This document shows, piece after piece, positions 18,892 through 26,735 of a DNA stretch of 64,000 nucleotides (positions are counted from its first letter, which is position 1; each line of letters starts with the position of its first letter). The position numbers were made by a program, and so were the translations under genes. The notes under the pieces are model-generated. The model ran no database searches, was not told the origin of the DNA, and saw only the letters and a program-made list of their open reading frames with translations. The stretch is from Pseudomonas sp. Q1-7. GTDB lineage: Bacteria > Pseudomonadota > Gammaproteobacteria > Pseudomonadales > Pseudomonadaceae. Location: positions 1,504,501 through 1,568,500 of the forward strand of contig NZ_CP116304.1 of NCBI RefSeq assembly GCF_028010285.1, in the 5' to 3' direction.

Positions 18892-19317
18892 ATGCTCAAG
18901 TCCATCAAAGTCCGCGACTACATGACTCACCACCAGGTGACGTTCCGCTCCGACACCGACCTTTTCCTGGCTATCGGGCGACTCCTTGAGCACCGCATCA
19001 ACGGCGCACCGGTCGTGGATTCCCAGGGCCACCTGATCGGCATGCTCTCGGAGGCCGATTGCCTGCGCGGCATCCTTTCCGGCGCCTACTACGAGGAGAT
19101 CGGTGGCAGCGTCGCCAACTACATGAGCACCCCGCTGGAGTCCGTCAACCCGGATGTCGACATCATCGACGTCTGCCAGCGCTTCCTGCGGGAGAACCTC
19201 GAGCAGTTGCCGGTGGTGGAGAGCGGCGCACTGGTGGGGGTGATCAGTCGTCGCGATGTCTTGCGCGCGGTGAAGGCCTTTGCCCAGCATGAGCGCGACC
19301 AGCCACCGGAAGTCTGA
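18892..19317 (+). CDS. Tandem CBS-domain protein
   Basis: 141 aa made of two CBS motifs: residues ~8-62 (VRDYMTHHQVTFRSDTDL, GAPVVDSQGHLIGMLSEAD) and ~75-135 (VANYMSTPLESV, LPVVESGALVGVISRRDVLRAV). Paired CBS motifs form a Bateman module that binds adenosyl ligands. With no attached effector domain it would act in trans on an unknown partner. The start at 18892 has aaaggag. 48 bp after purU, likely co-transcribed with it and with the 58-codon gene downstream. Confidence 0.85.
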   Translation: MLKSIKVRDYMTHHQVTFRSDTDLFLAIGRLLEHRINGAPVVDSQGHLIGMLSEADCLRGILSGAYYEEIGGSVANYMSTPLESVNPDVDIIDVCQRFLRENLEQLPVVESGALVGVISRRDVLRAVKAFAQHERDQPPEV

Positions 19318-19328
19318 GGAGCCTTGCC

Positions 19329-19505
19329 ATGTCCGACCCCCGCGACCGCGCCACGTCCACGCCGCCACCTACCTTGGGCGAAGGCTGCGTCCGGCGCTAC
19401 GATCCCGATGAACTGAGCGAGGACAACGGCACCGACTTCCCTGGCGCCGAGGAATTGTGGCGGAAGGTGCAGGAAGAGGAGCAGATAAATAAAAAGGCGC
19501 CCTAG
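19329..19505 (+). CDS. Small acidic hypothetical protein (58 aa)
   Basis: Not recognised. ATG at 19329 follows a strong gaggag and lies 11 bp after the CBS gene stop, so it reads as the last gene of purU-CBS-small ORF. The protein is charged and acidic, without hydrophobic segments; the middle (RRYDPDELSEDNGTDFPGAEELWRKVQEEE) looks like a short helical, soluble chain. Its TAG stop lies at the apex of the terminator stem. Good ribosome site and position support it; no homology claim. Confidence 0.6.
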   Translation: MSDPRDRATSTPPPTLGEGCVRRYDPDELSEDNGTDFPGAEELWRKVQEEEQINKKAP

Positions 19506-19516
19506 GGCGCCTTTCT
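19493..19516 (+). terminator. Terminator overlapping the stop codon of the 58-codon gene
   Basis: A perfect 10-bp stem aaaggcgccc (19493-19502) / gggcgccttt (19505-19514) with a 2-nt apex. The stop codon TAG occupies 19503-19505, exactly at the turn. A terminating ribosome would mask the hairpin, so release must precede termination. Confidence 0.85.
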
Positions 19517-19657
19517 ACTGGCATCGGCTGTTGGCCATGCTTGCCGGGTGCCAGCCCCTGTTGGGCTTCGTTCCTCAGCGCCCACCTACGGCGGGGCTGC
19601 GTCCTGCATCGCGAATGCGTTCGCTGCAAGACTCCCCGCCCGGCGTCGGTTGGCCCG

Positions 19658-21535
19658 TCAGATACGGAAACTGCCCACCAGCTGCTGCAATCTCGCCGCC
19701 TGTTGGTCGAGGTCGGCGCAGGCGCGCAGGGTGGCCTGGAGGTTTTCCACGCCTTCCTGGTTGAGGGTGTTGATCTCGGTGATGTCCATGTTCAGCGAGT
19801 CGACCACGGCGGTCTGTTCCTCGGTGGCGGTGGCCACCGACTGGTTCATGCCGTCGATCTCGCCGATGCGCTGGGTCACGCTGCCCAGACGCTCGCCGGC
19901 CTGGTTGGCGATCTCCACGCTCTGCTCGCTGTAGCGCTGGCTTTCGGTCATGGTGCTGACCGCCTCGCGGGCGCCGACCTGCAGTTCCTCGATCATCTGC
20001 TGGATTTCCTGGGCCGATTCCTGGGTGCGGTGGGCCAGGTTGCGCACCTCGTCGGCCACCACGGCGAAGCCGCGGCCGGCTTCCCCGGCGCGGGCGGCCT
20101 CGATGGCGGCGTTGAGCGCCAGCAGGTTGGTCTGCTCGGAGATGCCTTTGATCACTTCGAGGATCTGGCCGATGTTCACCGTCTTGCTGTTCAGGGTCTC
20201 GATGTTGCCGCAGGAGGCGCGGATCTTCCCGGACAGCTCGTTCATCGCCTGGATGGTGCGCTCCACCACCTGGCGGCCGTCTTCGGCCAGGGTGCGTGCG
20301 GACGAGGCCTGGTGCGAGGCGTCGGCGGCGTTGCGGGCGATTTCCTGGGCGGCGGCGCCCAGTTCGTTGATCGCCGCGGCCACGCTGTTGGTGCGGTTGG
20401 CCTGCTCGTCGGAATTGCTCATGGACGAGTTGGAGGCGTTGAGCACCAGCTTGGCCACCTGGTTGACGTGGTTGGTGGCCGAGGACACTTCGCGGATGGA
20501 GCCGTGGATACGCTCGACGAAGCGGTTGAAGGCGCCGGCCAGTTCACCGAACTCGTCCTGGGCGTGGATCGCCAGGCGGCGGGTCAGGTCGCCTTCGCCC
20601 TGGGCGATGTCCTGCATGGCGCGGCCCATGGTGTGCAGCGGCTGCATCAGGACGCGGATCAGCATGCCCAGGAGCAGGATGATGATCACCACGGCCACCA
20701 GCGTGGCGATGATGGCCGAGGCACGGAAGTCGCTGAGCATGCCGTAGGCCTTGTCCTTGTCCACCGACAGGCCGATGTACCAGTTCACCGAGGGCAGGCC
20801 TTTGATCGGGGTGAAGGTGAGGATGCGGGTGGTGCCGTCCAGTTTCACTTCGCTGAAGTCGGCGCTGATGGCCGGCGTGTTCTGCGGGAAGACGTCCCGC
20901 AGATTCTTCATTACCAGGTCCTTGTTCGGGTGCACCAGGATCTTGCCGTCAGCGCTGACCAGGAAGGCATAGCCCATGCCGTCGAAGTCCAGGGCGTTGA
21001 TGAGCTTCACCAGGGTCGCCAGGCTCAGGTCGCCGCCGGCCACGCCATGGGATTGCACCGGCGTGGCGATGGTAATGATCAGCTGGCCGGTGGCGGCATC
21101 CACATAGGGCTCGGTCAGCGTGGTGCCGCCGGCCGCCTTCGCGCCCTGGTACCAGGGCCGGCTGCGCGGATCGTAGCCTTCCGGCATGGCGCTGTCCGGG
21201 CGCATGGTGAAGGCCCCTTCCTGGGTACCGAAGTAGGTGAAGGCGAAGGTGGAGGCCAGCGCCCGTTGTTGCAGGATGGCCGGTACCGCGTCGGCGGAGG
21301 GCGCGGCGGCCAGTGACTCGGCCACGCTTTCTACCAGCAGAATCCGGCCCGAAAGCCAGTTCTGGATATTGCCGGCGGTGACATCGCCCATTTCCTGCAG
21401 ATAATTTTCCAGGTTGTCTCGGATCGCATTCCTTTGCAGGTAATCGTTGTACAGGGTGAACAGCGAGAAAGCTGCAATTACCACCAGCGAGGCGGCGAGC
21501 AGAATCTTGTGGCTGAACCGCAGGTTTTTGATCAT
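19658..21535 (-). CDS. PctA-like methyl-accepting chemotaxis protein for amino acids
   Basis: 625-aa chemoreceptor: TM1 (residues ~10-30), periplasmic dCache domain (~35-265), TM2 (~277-300), HAMP and a long signalling hairpin with the conserved tip ([32 protein letters not shown]). The amino-acid-binding residues of the dCache_1AA motif are present: Y121, R126, W128, Y129, Y144 and D169 by my count. This predicts L-amino-acid sensing like P. aeruginosa PctA/PctB, which also lie near purU. Start at 21535 ([11 protein letters not shown]), matching the family. No C-terminal CheR pentapeptide. Confidence 0.92.
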   Translation of the reverse strand: MIKNLRFSHKILLAASLVVIAAFSLFTLYNDYLQRNAIRDNLENYLQEMGDVTAGNIQNWLSGRILLVESVAESLAAAPSADAVPAILQQRALASTFAFTYFGTQEGAFTMRPDSAMPEGYDPRSRPWYQGAKAAGGTTLTEPYVDAATGQLIITIATPVQSHGVAGGDLSLATLVKLINALDFDGMGYAFLVSADGKILVHPNKDLVMKNLRDVFPQNTPAISADFSEVKLDGTTRILTFTPIKGLPSVNWYIGLSVDKDKAYGMLSDFRASAIIATLVAVVIIILLLGMLIRVLMQPLHTMGRAMQDIAQGEGDLTRRLAIHAQDEFGELAGAFNRFVERIHGSIREVSSATNHVNQVAKLVLNASNSSMSNSDEQANRTNSVAAAINELGAAAQEIARNAADASHQASSARTLAEDGRQVVERTIQAMNELSGKIRASCGNIETLNSKTVNIGQILEVIKGISEQTNLLALNAAIEAARAGEAGRGFAVVADEVRNLAHRTQESAQEIQQMIEELQVGAREAVSTMTESQRYSEQSVEIANQAGERLGSVTQRIGEIDGMNQSVATATEEQTAVVDSLNMDITEINTLNQEGVENLQATLRACADLDQQAARLQQLVGSFRI

Positions 21536-21660
21536 GGTTGCTTGCGTCCGGTTAGGTCTGGCACCAGTCTTCATGGCACGAAAGTGCTGAAAAACTGATT
21601 AGAAACGTCGGTTTATGTATCGGCCAAACCCAATGAAAGCTTTAACCCGAGGGCGGCAAA

Positions 21661-23154
21661 ATGCTCGAACAACCTTCCTTGACGCTTGGCGCTGATCCAG
21701 AAGGCAACGCCATCGTCCAGGCCATGAAACTGGCCAACCGCCATGGCCTGATTGCCGGGGCCACCGGCACGGGCAAAACGGTGACCCTGCAGCGGCTGGC
21801 CGAGGCGTTCAGCGACGCCGGCGTGGCGGTGTTCGCGGCGGATATAAAAGGTGATCTTTGTGGCCTGGGTGCCGTGGGCGATCCCCAGGGCAAGGTGGCC
21901 GAGCGTATCGCCTCCATGCCCTGGCTGGGGCACCGGCCCCAGGCCTGTCCGGTCACCCTCTGGGATGTGGCCGGGCAGTCCGGGCACCCCTTGCGTACCA
22001 CCCTCAGCGAAATGGGCCCGCTGCTACTGGGCAACCTGCTGGAACTGACCGACAGCCAGCAGGCGGCGCTCTACGCCGCGTTCCAGGTGGCCGATCGCGA
22101 AGGCCTGCTGCTGCTCGACCTGAAGGACCTCAAGGCTCTGCTGAACCACCTGAAGGATCACCCGGAGCTGCTGGGCGAGGATCGCGCGTTGTTCGCCGGC
22201 GCTTCTGCCCAGGCCCTGCTGCGGCGCCTCGCGACCCTGGAGCAGCAGGGTGCCGAGGCGCTGTTCGGTGAACCCGCGCTGCAGTTGGAGGACATCCTTC
22301 AGCCCGACCGCGATGGCCGTGGGCGTATTCATCTGCTGGACGCCAGTCGCCTGGTGCATGAGGCTCCTAAGGTGTACGCCACCTTCCTGCTCTGGCTGCT
22401 GGCCGAGCTTTTCGAGCAACTACCCGAACGCGGCGATGCCGACAAACCGGTGCTGGCGCTGTTCTTCGACGAAGCGCACCTGCTGTTCGCCGATACCCCG
22501 AAAGCCCTTCAGGAACGCCTGGAGCAAGTGGTTCGGCTGATCCGCTCCAAGGGCGTCGGCGTCTATTTCGTCACCCAGTCCCCCAGCGACCTGCCGGATG
22601 ACGTGCTGGCCCAACTCGGCCTGCGCATCCAGCACGGCCTGCGGGCCTTCACGGCCAAGGAGCAGAAGGCCTTGCGCGCGGTGGCCGACGGCTTCCGTCC
22701 GAATCCGGCATTCGACACCCTGGCCGTGCTCACCGAGCTGGGCATCGGCGAAGCCCTGGTGGGCACCCTGGAAGAGAAGGGCACCCCGGCCATGGTCCAG
22801 CGCGTGGCCATCGCCCCGCCGCAGTCGCGCATCGGCCCGCTGAGCGAAAGCGAACGCGCCGCGCTGGTGCGTGGCTCACCCCAGGCCGGCCGTTACGACA
22901 AGGCCATCGATCGCGAATCCGCCTATGAGATGCTCACCGCTCGCGCGGCCCAGGCGCCCGTGGAGAGCCCCGGGCAGAGCAGTGGCAAGGCACCGGCCAG
23001 CACCCCCGGTATCGGGGATCTGGCCGGCGAACTGCTTGGCACCTTCGCCAGCCAGGCGATGAAGACGGCGGTGCGCCAGGCGGCCAACCAGTTGGGCCGG
23101 CAGTTGGTGCGCGGACTGATGGGGTCGTTGCTGGGCGGCAGCAAGCGCCGCTGA
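21661..23154 (+). CDS. DUF853/HerA-like ATPase (YjgR family)
   Basis: 497-aa FtsK/HerA-type P-loop ATPase. Walker A GATGTGKT (residues ~34-41) follows the nucleotide-free N-terminal strand region; Walker B LALFFDEAHLLF and the sensor sequence IRSKGVGVYFVTQSPSDLPDDVLAQLGLRIQHGLRAFTAKEQKA are diagnostic of DUF853. A low-complexity Ala/Pro linker (about residues 430-460) precedes a conserved C-terminal patch (LAGELLGTFASQAMKTAVRQAANQLGRQL). Start ATG follows gagggcgg. Role unclear; HerA relatives act in DNA end processing. Monocistronic, ending at the terminator 23241. Confidence 0.85.
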   Translation: MLEQPSLTLGADPEGNAIVQAMKLANRHGLIAGATGTGKTVTLQRLAEAFSDAGVAVFAADIKGDLCGLGAVGDPQGKVAERIASMPWLGHRPQACPVTLWDVAGQSGHPLRTTLSEMGPLLLGNLLELTDSQQAALYAAFQVADREGLLLLDLKDLKALLNHLKDHPELLGEDRALFAGASAQALLRRLATLEQQGAEALFGEPALQLEDILQPDRDGRGRIHLLDASRLVHEAPKVYATFLLWLLAELFEQLPERGDADKPVLALFFDEAHLLFADTPKALQERLEQVVRLIRSKGVGVYFVTQSPSDLPDDVLAQLGLRIQHGLRAFTAKEQKALRAVADGFRPNPAFDTLAVLTELGIGEALVGTLEEKGTPAMVQRVAIAPPQSRIGPLSESERAALVRGSPQAGRYDKAIDRESAYEMLTARAAQAPVESPGQSSGKAPASTPGIGDLAGELLGTFASQAMKTAVRQAANQLGRQLVRGLMGSLLGGSKRR

Positions 23155-23240
23155 GAAGAGCCTGGTGGGGGCGATTTCAATCGCCTGGCAAGCTTCGCGC
23201 AGGGCGAGAGTGGGCCTTGGGGATGGGACATCGGAAAGAG

Positions 23241-23266
23241 AAAGGGCGCCCGAAGGCGCCCTTTTT
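23241..23266. terminator. Terminator downstream of the DUF853 gene
   Basis: Stem aaagggcgcc / ggcgcccttt with a cgaa loop and T run. It was probably shared with the convergent PiT gene before the insertion sequence moved in between them. Confidence 0.9.
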
Positions 23267-23271
23267 CAGGC

Positions 23272-23274
23272 TTG
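23272..23274. repeat. Target site duplication, left (TTG)
   Basis: The trinucleotide TTG abuts the left IS end; the same trinucleotide follows the right end at 24599-24601. Confidence 0.75.
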
Positions 23275-23327
23275 TGTCCCGTCCTGAATAAGGTTTACAC
23301 CTTGGCCTTTGTTTTCAGGAGCGTCCC

Positions 23328-23729
23328 ATGGCGCAAGGTGTACGACGTAGCCAGCGCGATTACACGCTGGCTTTTAAATTGGCGGTCGTCGACCAGGTCG
23401 AAAAGGGCGAAATGAGTTACAAGGAGGCTCAGGCCCGTTATGGCATCCAGGGTCGGTCGACGGTGTTGGTGTGGTTACGCAAGCACGGTCGGCAGGATTG
23501 GAGCCAGGGGGCGTCCATCCGTACCGCAAGGAGCCTTTCCGTGTCCGAGCCCGATCGACCCTTGACCCCCGAGCAACGCATCAAGGAACTGGAGCAGCAG
23601 CTGGAGCTAGCCAACCAGAAGGCCCAGTTCTTTGAGGCCGTGGTGGATGTGCTGAAGAACGACTACGGCGTTTCCATCGTAAAAAAGCGTACCGGCAAGT
23701 CCTCACGCAAAGGCAAGTCCAAGGGCTGA
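23328..23729 (+). CDS. IS3-family transposase OrfA
   Basis: 133 aa. An HTH of the IS3 OrfA type (YTLAFKLAVVDQVEKGEMSYKEAQARYGI..STVLVWLRKHG) recognises the IS ends; a leucine-zipper-like coiled coil follows (EQRIKELEQQLELANQKAQFFEAVVDVL). The AAAAAAG slippery heptamer is at 23681-23687; after a -1 slip the frame stays open without stops into orfB, giving the OrfAB transposase. OrfA alone usually acts as a repressor. Confidence 0.92.
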   Translation: MAQGVRRSQRDYTLAFKLAVVDQVEKGEMSYKEAQARYGIQGRSTVLVWLRKHGRQDWSQGASIRTARSLSVSEPDRPLTPEQRIKELEQQLELANQKAQFFEAVVDVLKNDYGVSIVKKRTGKSSRKGKSKG

Positions 23730-23752
23730 GCGTTAGCAGGGCTTGCCAGTTC

Positions 23753-24550
23753 ATGGGCATCAGTCGCCAGGCCTATTACCAGCGCAACCGGACGGCGGAT
23801 CGCCGCGGCCATCAGGATCGACAGGTCGCCCAGTTCGTGCGGCACCTGCGGATGCGTCAGCCGCGCCTGGGCACACGGAAACTGCATTTCGTGCTTCAGC
23901 GTCAGGCCGACCCGAGGCTGCGGGTCGGGCGGGATCGCCTGTTTCGCGTGCTGGCCGAGCACCGGCTGCTGATCTTGCCCAAGCGGGCGTATCACAAGAC
24001 CACTCAAAGCTTTCACCGCTTCTATCGCCACCCCAATCTGCTCAAGCCCGGCCCGCAGCAAGTGCAGCCCGACGCGCCGGAACGGGTCTGGGTCGCCGAC
24101 ATCACCTACCTGCCCAGCCAAAGCGGCCCGTTGTACCTGAGCCTGGTCACCGATGCCTACTCGCGCAAGATCGTGGGGCACCATGTCCATGAAGGGCTGC
24201 ATGCCGAGTCGGTTGCCCGGGCTTTTAGCCTGGCCTTGCAGCGGCGCCGGACGCGCCAGCCCCTGGTGCATCACTCGGACCGTGGCATCCAGTACTGCTC
24301 GGCGCATTACCAACGCCTGCATGCCCAGCACGGCATTACCTGCTCGATGACCGATGGCTATGACTGCTACCAGAACGCCCTGGCCGAGCGGGTCAACGGC
24401 ATCCTGAAGAACGAACTGCTGACCCAGACTCCAGCGAACCTGGTACAAGCCCGCCGGATGGTGCGCGAGGCCGTGGACATCTATAACCGGGAACGCCCTC
24501 ACCAAGCCCTGAAATACAAAACGCCCGATGCGGTGCATCGGGCGTTTTGA
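23753..24550 (+). CDS. IS3-family transposase OrfB (DDE integrase domain)
   Basis: 265 aa counted from an internal ATG; the functional form is the OrfAB frameshift fusion beginning in orfA. The N-terminal HTH_21 region is followed by the rve integrase core with all three catalytic acids visible: WVADITYL (D), HHSDRGIQY (D) and NALAERVNGILKNEL (E), spaced as in DDE transposases. Ends RPHQALKYKTPDAVH, a standard IS3 tail. No truncation. Confidence 0.92.
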   Translation: MGISRQAYYQRNRTADRRGHQDRQVAQFVRHLRMRQPRLGTRKLHFVLQRQADPRLRVGRDRLFRVLAEHRLLILPKRAYHKTTQSFHRFYRHPNLLKPGPQQVQPDAPERVWVADITYLPSQSGPLYLSLVTDAYSRKIVGHHVHEGLHAESVARAFSLALQRRRTRQPLVHHSDRGIQYCSAHYQRLHAQHGITCSMTDGYDCYQNALAERVNGILKNELLTQTPANLVQARRMVREAVDIYNRERPHQALKYKTPDAVHRAF

Positions 24551-24598
24551 GGTCTGGATCCTGGCCTGATAGGTGTAAACCTATTTCAGGACTAGACA

Positions 24599-24601
24599 TT
24601 G
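24599..24601. repeat. Target site duplication, right (TTG)
   Basis: Matches 23272-23274 and directly follows the right IS end. Confidence 0.75.
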
Positions 24602-24607
24602 TCCGGT

Positions 24608-26080
24608 TCAGACGATCACGGTGATCGCCAGCCAGAAGAAGGCGGCGGACAGCACGATGGTGGTGGGCAGGGTGAGTACCCAGGCCATCAGGATGTTGCG
24701 TACGGTGCCGCCCTGCAGGCCGCTCTTGTTGGCGACCATGGTGCCGGCGACGCCGGACGACAGCACGTGTGTGGTGGAAACCGGCAGGCTGTAGATGTTG
24801 GCCATGCCGATGGCGCAGGCGGCGGTGATCTGCGCGCTCATGCCCTGGGCGTAGGTCATGCCGTGCTTGCCGATCTTCTCGCCGACGGTGCGCACCACGC
24901 GCTTCCAGCCCACCATGGTGCCGATGCCGAGGGCCAGGGCCACGGCCAGGATCACCCAGAAGGGCGCGTATTCGGTGGTGGCGGTCAGGTCCTTGCGCAG
25001 TTTATCCAGGTCGGCCTTCTCGCGTGCCGGCAGGGCGGAGAGCTTGCCCACCTTCTTCGCGGTGTCGTCCAGGCAGAGCAGATAACGACGGGCTTCGACG
25101 CGGCGCTCCTCGTTCAGGTCGTTGTAGTTGGAAACGCCGTCGAGGGTCTTCAGCAAGGCCGCGATGGTCGGCTCGGTCTGCTTCGGATCGCAGCGATACA
25201 GAGCCGGCATGTCGCTGCCGTTGTTCTTGCCCAGGGCCAGCATCTCGCCGAGGGTGTCGGTGTGGCGCTGGTAGAACTGGTTCAGGTGGATCGCCGCGTC
25301 GCGGGTGCGCTCGATCTGGTAGGTGGTGCTGTTGAGGTCCAGCACGAACTTGGCCGGAACGATGCCGATCAGCACCAGCATGATCAGGCCGATACCTTTC
25401 TGGCCGTCGTTGGAGCCGTGGACGAAGCTCACGGCCATGGCGGAGAGCACCAGCACCAGGCGGTTCCAGAAAGGCGGATGCTTCTTCTCATCCAACTCCT
25501 TACGGGTTTCCGGGGTCTTGTGCATCTTCGACAGCGGGTACACCCATTTCAGGCTGAGCAGCACCAGGGCGGCGACGAGGAAGCCGGCGGCCGGGGAGAA
25601 GATCAGCGACAGGCCGATGTCGATGGCCTTGCCCCAGTTCACGCCTTCGCCCAGCGGCACGTCGGTGAGCAGTGCATTGGCCAGGCCGACGCCGAGGATG
25701 GAGCCGATCAGGGTATGGGAGCTGGAGGCCGGGATACCGAAGTACCAGGTGCCGAGGTTCCAGGCGATCGCCGCGGTGAGCAGGCTGAACACCATGGCCA
25801 GGCCATGGCCGGTGTTGACATTGATCAACAGCTCCACCGGCAGCAGGTGAACGATGGCATAGGCCACGCCGACGCCGCCGAGCAGTACGCCAAGGAAGTT
25901 GAAGATCCCCGAGAGGATCACCGCCCGGTAAGGCGACATGGCCTTGGTGTAGATGACCGTGGCCACCGCGTTGGCGGTGTCATGGAAACCGTTGATGAAC
26001 TCGAAGGTCAGGACGAATGCCAGGGCGAGACAGAGGCTCACCACCAGCCAGGCATCTAGCCCACTGAAGAGATCGAACAT
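24608..26080 (-). CDS. PiT-family inorganic phosphate transporter
   Basis: 490-aa inner-membrane, proton-coupled low-affinity Pi (metal-phosphate) importer. The two PiT signatures are present: FEFINGFHDTANAVATVIYT in the first repeat and VSFVHGSNDGQKGIG plus PVSTTHVLSSGVAG in the second. A central hydrophilic loop (about residues 250-370) separates the two membrane halves. The start has no strong Shine-Dalgarno. The stop lies 9 bp from an insertion sequence, so its original downstream terminator is now beyond the IS. Confidence 0.93.
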   Translation of the reverse strand: MFDLFSGLDAWLVVSLCLALAFVLTFEFINGFHDTANAVATVIYTKAMSPYRAVILSGIFNFLGVLLGGVGVAYAIVHLLPVELLINVNTGHGLAMVFSLLTAAIAWNLGTWYFGIPASSSHTLIGSILGVGLANALLTDVPLGEGVNWGKAIDIGLSLIFSPAAGFLVAALVLLSLKWVYPLSKMHKTPETRKELDEKKHPPFWNRLVLVLSAMAVSFVHGSNDGQKGIGLIMLVLIGIVPAKFVLDLNSTTYQIERTRDAAIHLNQFYQRHTDTLGEMLALGKNNGSDMPALYRCDPKQTEPTIAALLKTLDGVSNYNDLNEERRVEARRYLLCLDDTAKKVGKLSALPAREKADLDKLRKDLTATTEYAPFWVILAVALALGIGTMVGWKRVVRTVGEKIGKHGMTYAQGMSAQITAACAIGMANIYSLPVSTTHVLSSGVAGTMVANKSGLQGGTVRNILMAWVLTLPTTIVLSAAFFWLAITVIV

Positions 26081-26121
26081 GAAGGTTATGTGACAGGCTC
26101 ATGAAGGGGCCGCGATTATGC

Positions 26122-26163
26122 CAGAAAACCGGTCGTCGCCCAGACCCGGGCGTCGACCGGTTT
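26122..26163 (-). terminator. Terminator of the small gene upstream of the PiT gene
   Basis: A 16-bp stem with one mismatch, 26126-26141 against 26148-26163, loop of 6 nt. On the minus strand it is followed by TTTTC, so it should stop the 26236 transcript before the PiT gene. Confidence 0.75.
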
Positions 26164-26235
26164 CCGGTAGTCCCTGCATGTGTTGCCACAAATCAATAGG
26201 AGCGATTCTCCCGGCTTGCCGGCTGCGGCAATTTG

Positions 26236-26433
26236 TCAGGAGGTTTGTCCGAGTTCTTTCTCGATCTTTTCCAGCTCTCTTTCGAAGCTCTTGTCGAGCA
26301 GGCTGGGTTTTTTTCGCCAGGGCTTGCGCTCGGGGTCCCGTTGCGCCGCGTAGGTGGTGACTTCACCACCATAAACATCCTTGTAACGTTGCGCCTGGCG
26401 CTCGAGTTCGGCGCGCAGTTCGTCTTTCGTCAC
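26236..26433 (-). CDS. Small conserved-type charged protein (65 aa)
   Basis: Not assigned to a named family. It has a GTG start at 26433 with a gagacgg stretch upstream; an in-frame TTG at 26457 is the alternative. The product is soluble and very charged, predicted mostly helical at both ends (KDELRAELERQAQRYKDVYG and SFERELEKIEKELGQ) with a basic middle (ERKPWRKKP). It has its own terminator and sits alone between the PiT gene and a MocR-type regulator. I believe similar short ORFs occur in other Pseudomonas, but cannot check. Confidence 0.6.
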   Translation of the reverse strand: MTKDELRAELERQAQRYKDVYGGEVTTYAAQRDPERKPWRKKPSLLDKSFERELEKIEKELGQTS

Positions 26434-26735
26434 GTGGTTTTCCGTCTCTTTAATCAATGGTCGTGTGGTGGATCGGGCGATCTAGAGGCCTTGGCCTCCA
26501 CAGCGTCTGTCCCCCGATCGGGGCCGTCGGTGCGGTCTTCTTGTAGGACAAAGTTCGATAGTCGCAACTACGGGCCATCTTTCCAGGCATTGCGGAATAC
26601 CCCTGCGACTATTCCGGGATCAGAAGTCGAATTTTCTGAGGAACCGGAAAGAACAGGGTGAAGTATAACAAGCAAATGAGAAATCACCATTGCAGGTGAT
26701 TCGCTCCGGTGTGAAGGACTTCTACTCTCGAGATA

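Larger units (their letters stand above)
23275..24598 (+). mobile_element. Complete IS3-family insertion sequence (1324 bp)
   Basis: Ends are imperfect inverted repeats beginning TGTC: left from 23275, right read inward from 24598, sharing GTCCTGAA and AGGTTTACACCT with a few mismatches. Both ends are flanked by the same trinucleotide TTG (23272-23274 and 24599-24601), a 3-bp target duplication. Inside are orfA and orfB in a -1 arrangement joined by an AAAAAAG slippery site. Both frames, the DDE triad and both ends are intact, so it may still be active. It lies between two convergent genes, 9 bp from the PiT stop codon. Confidence 0.93.
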
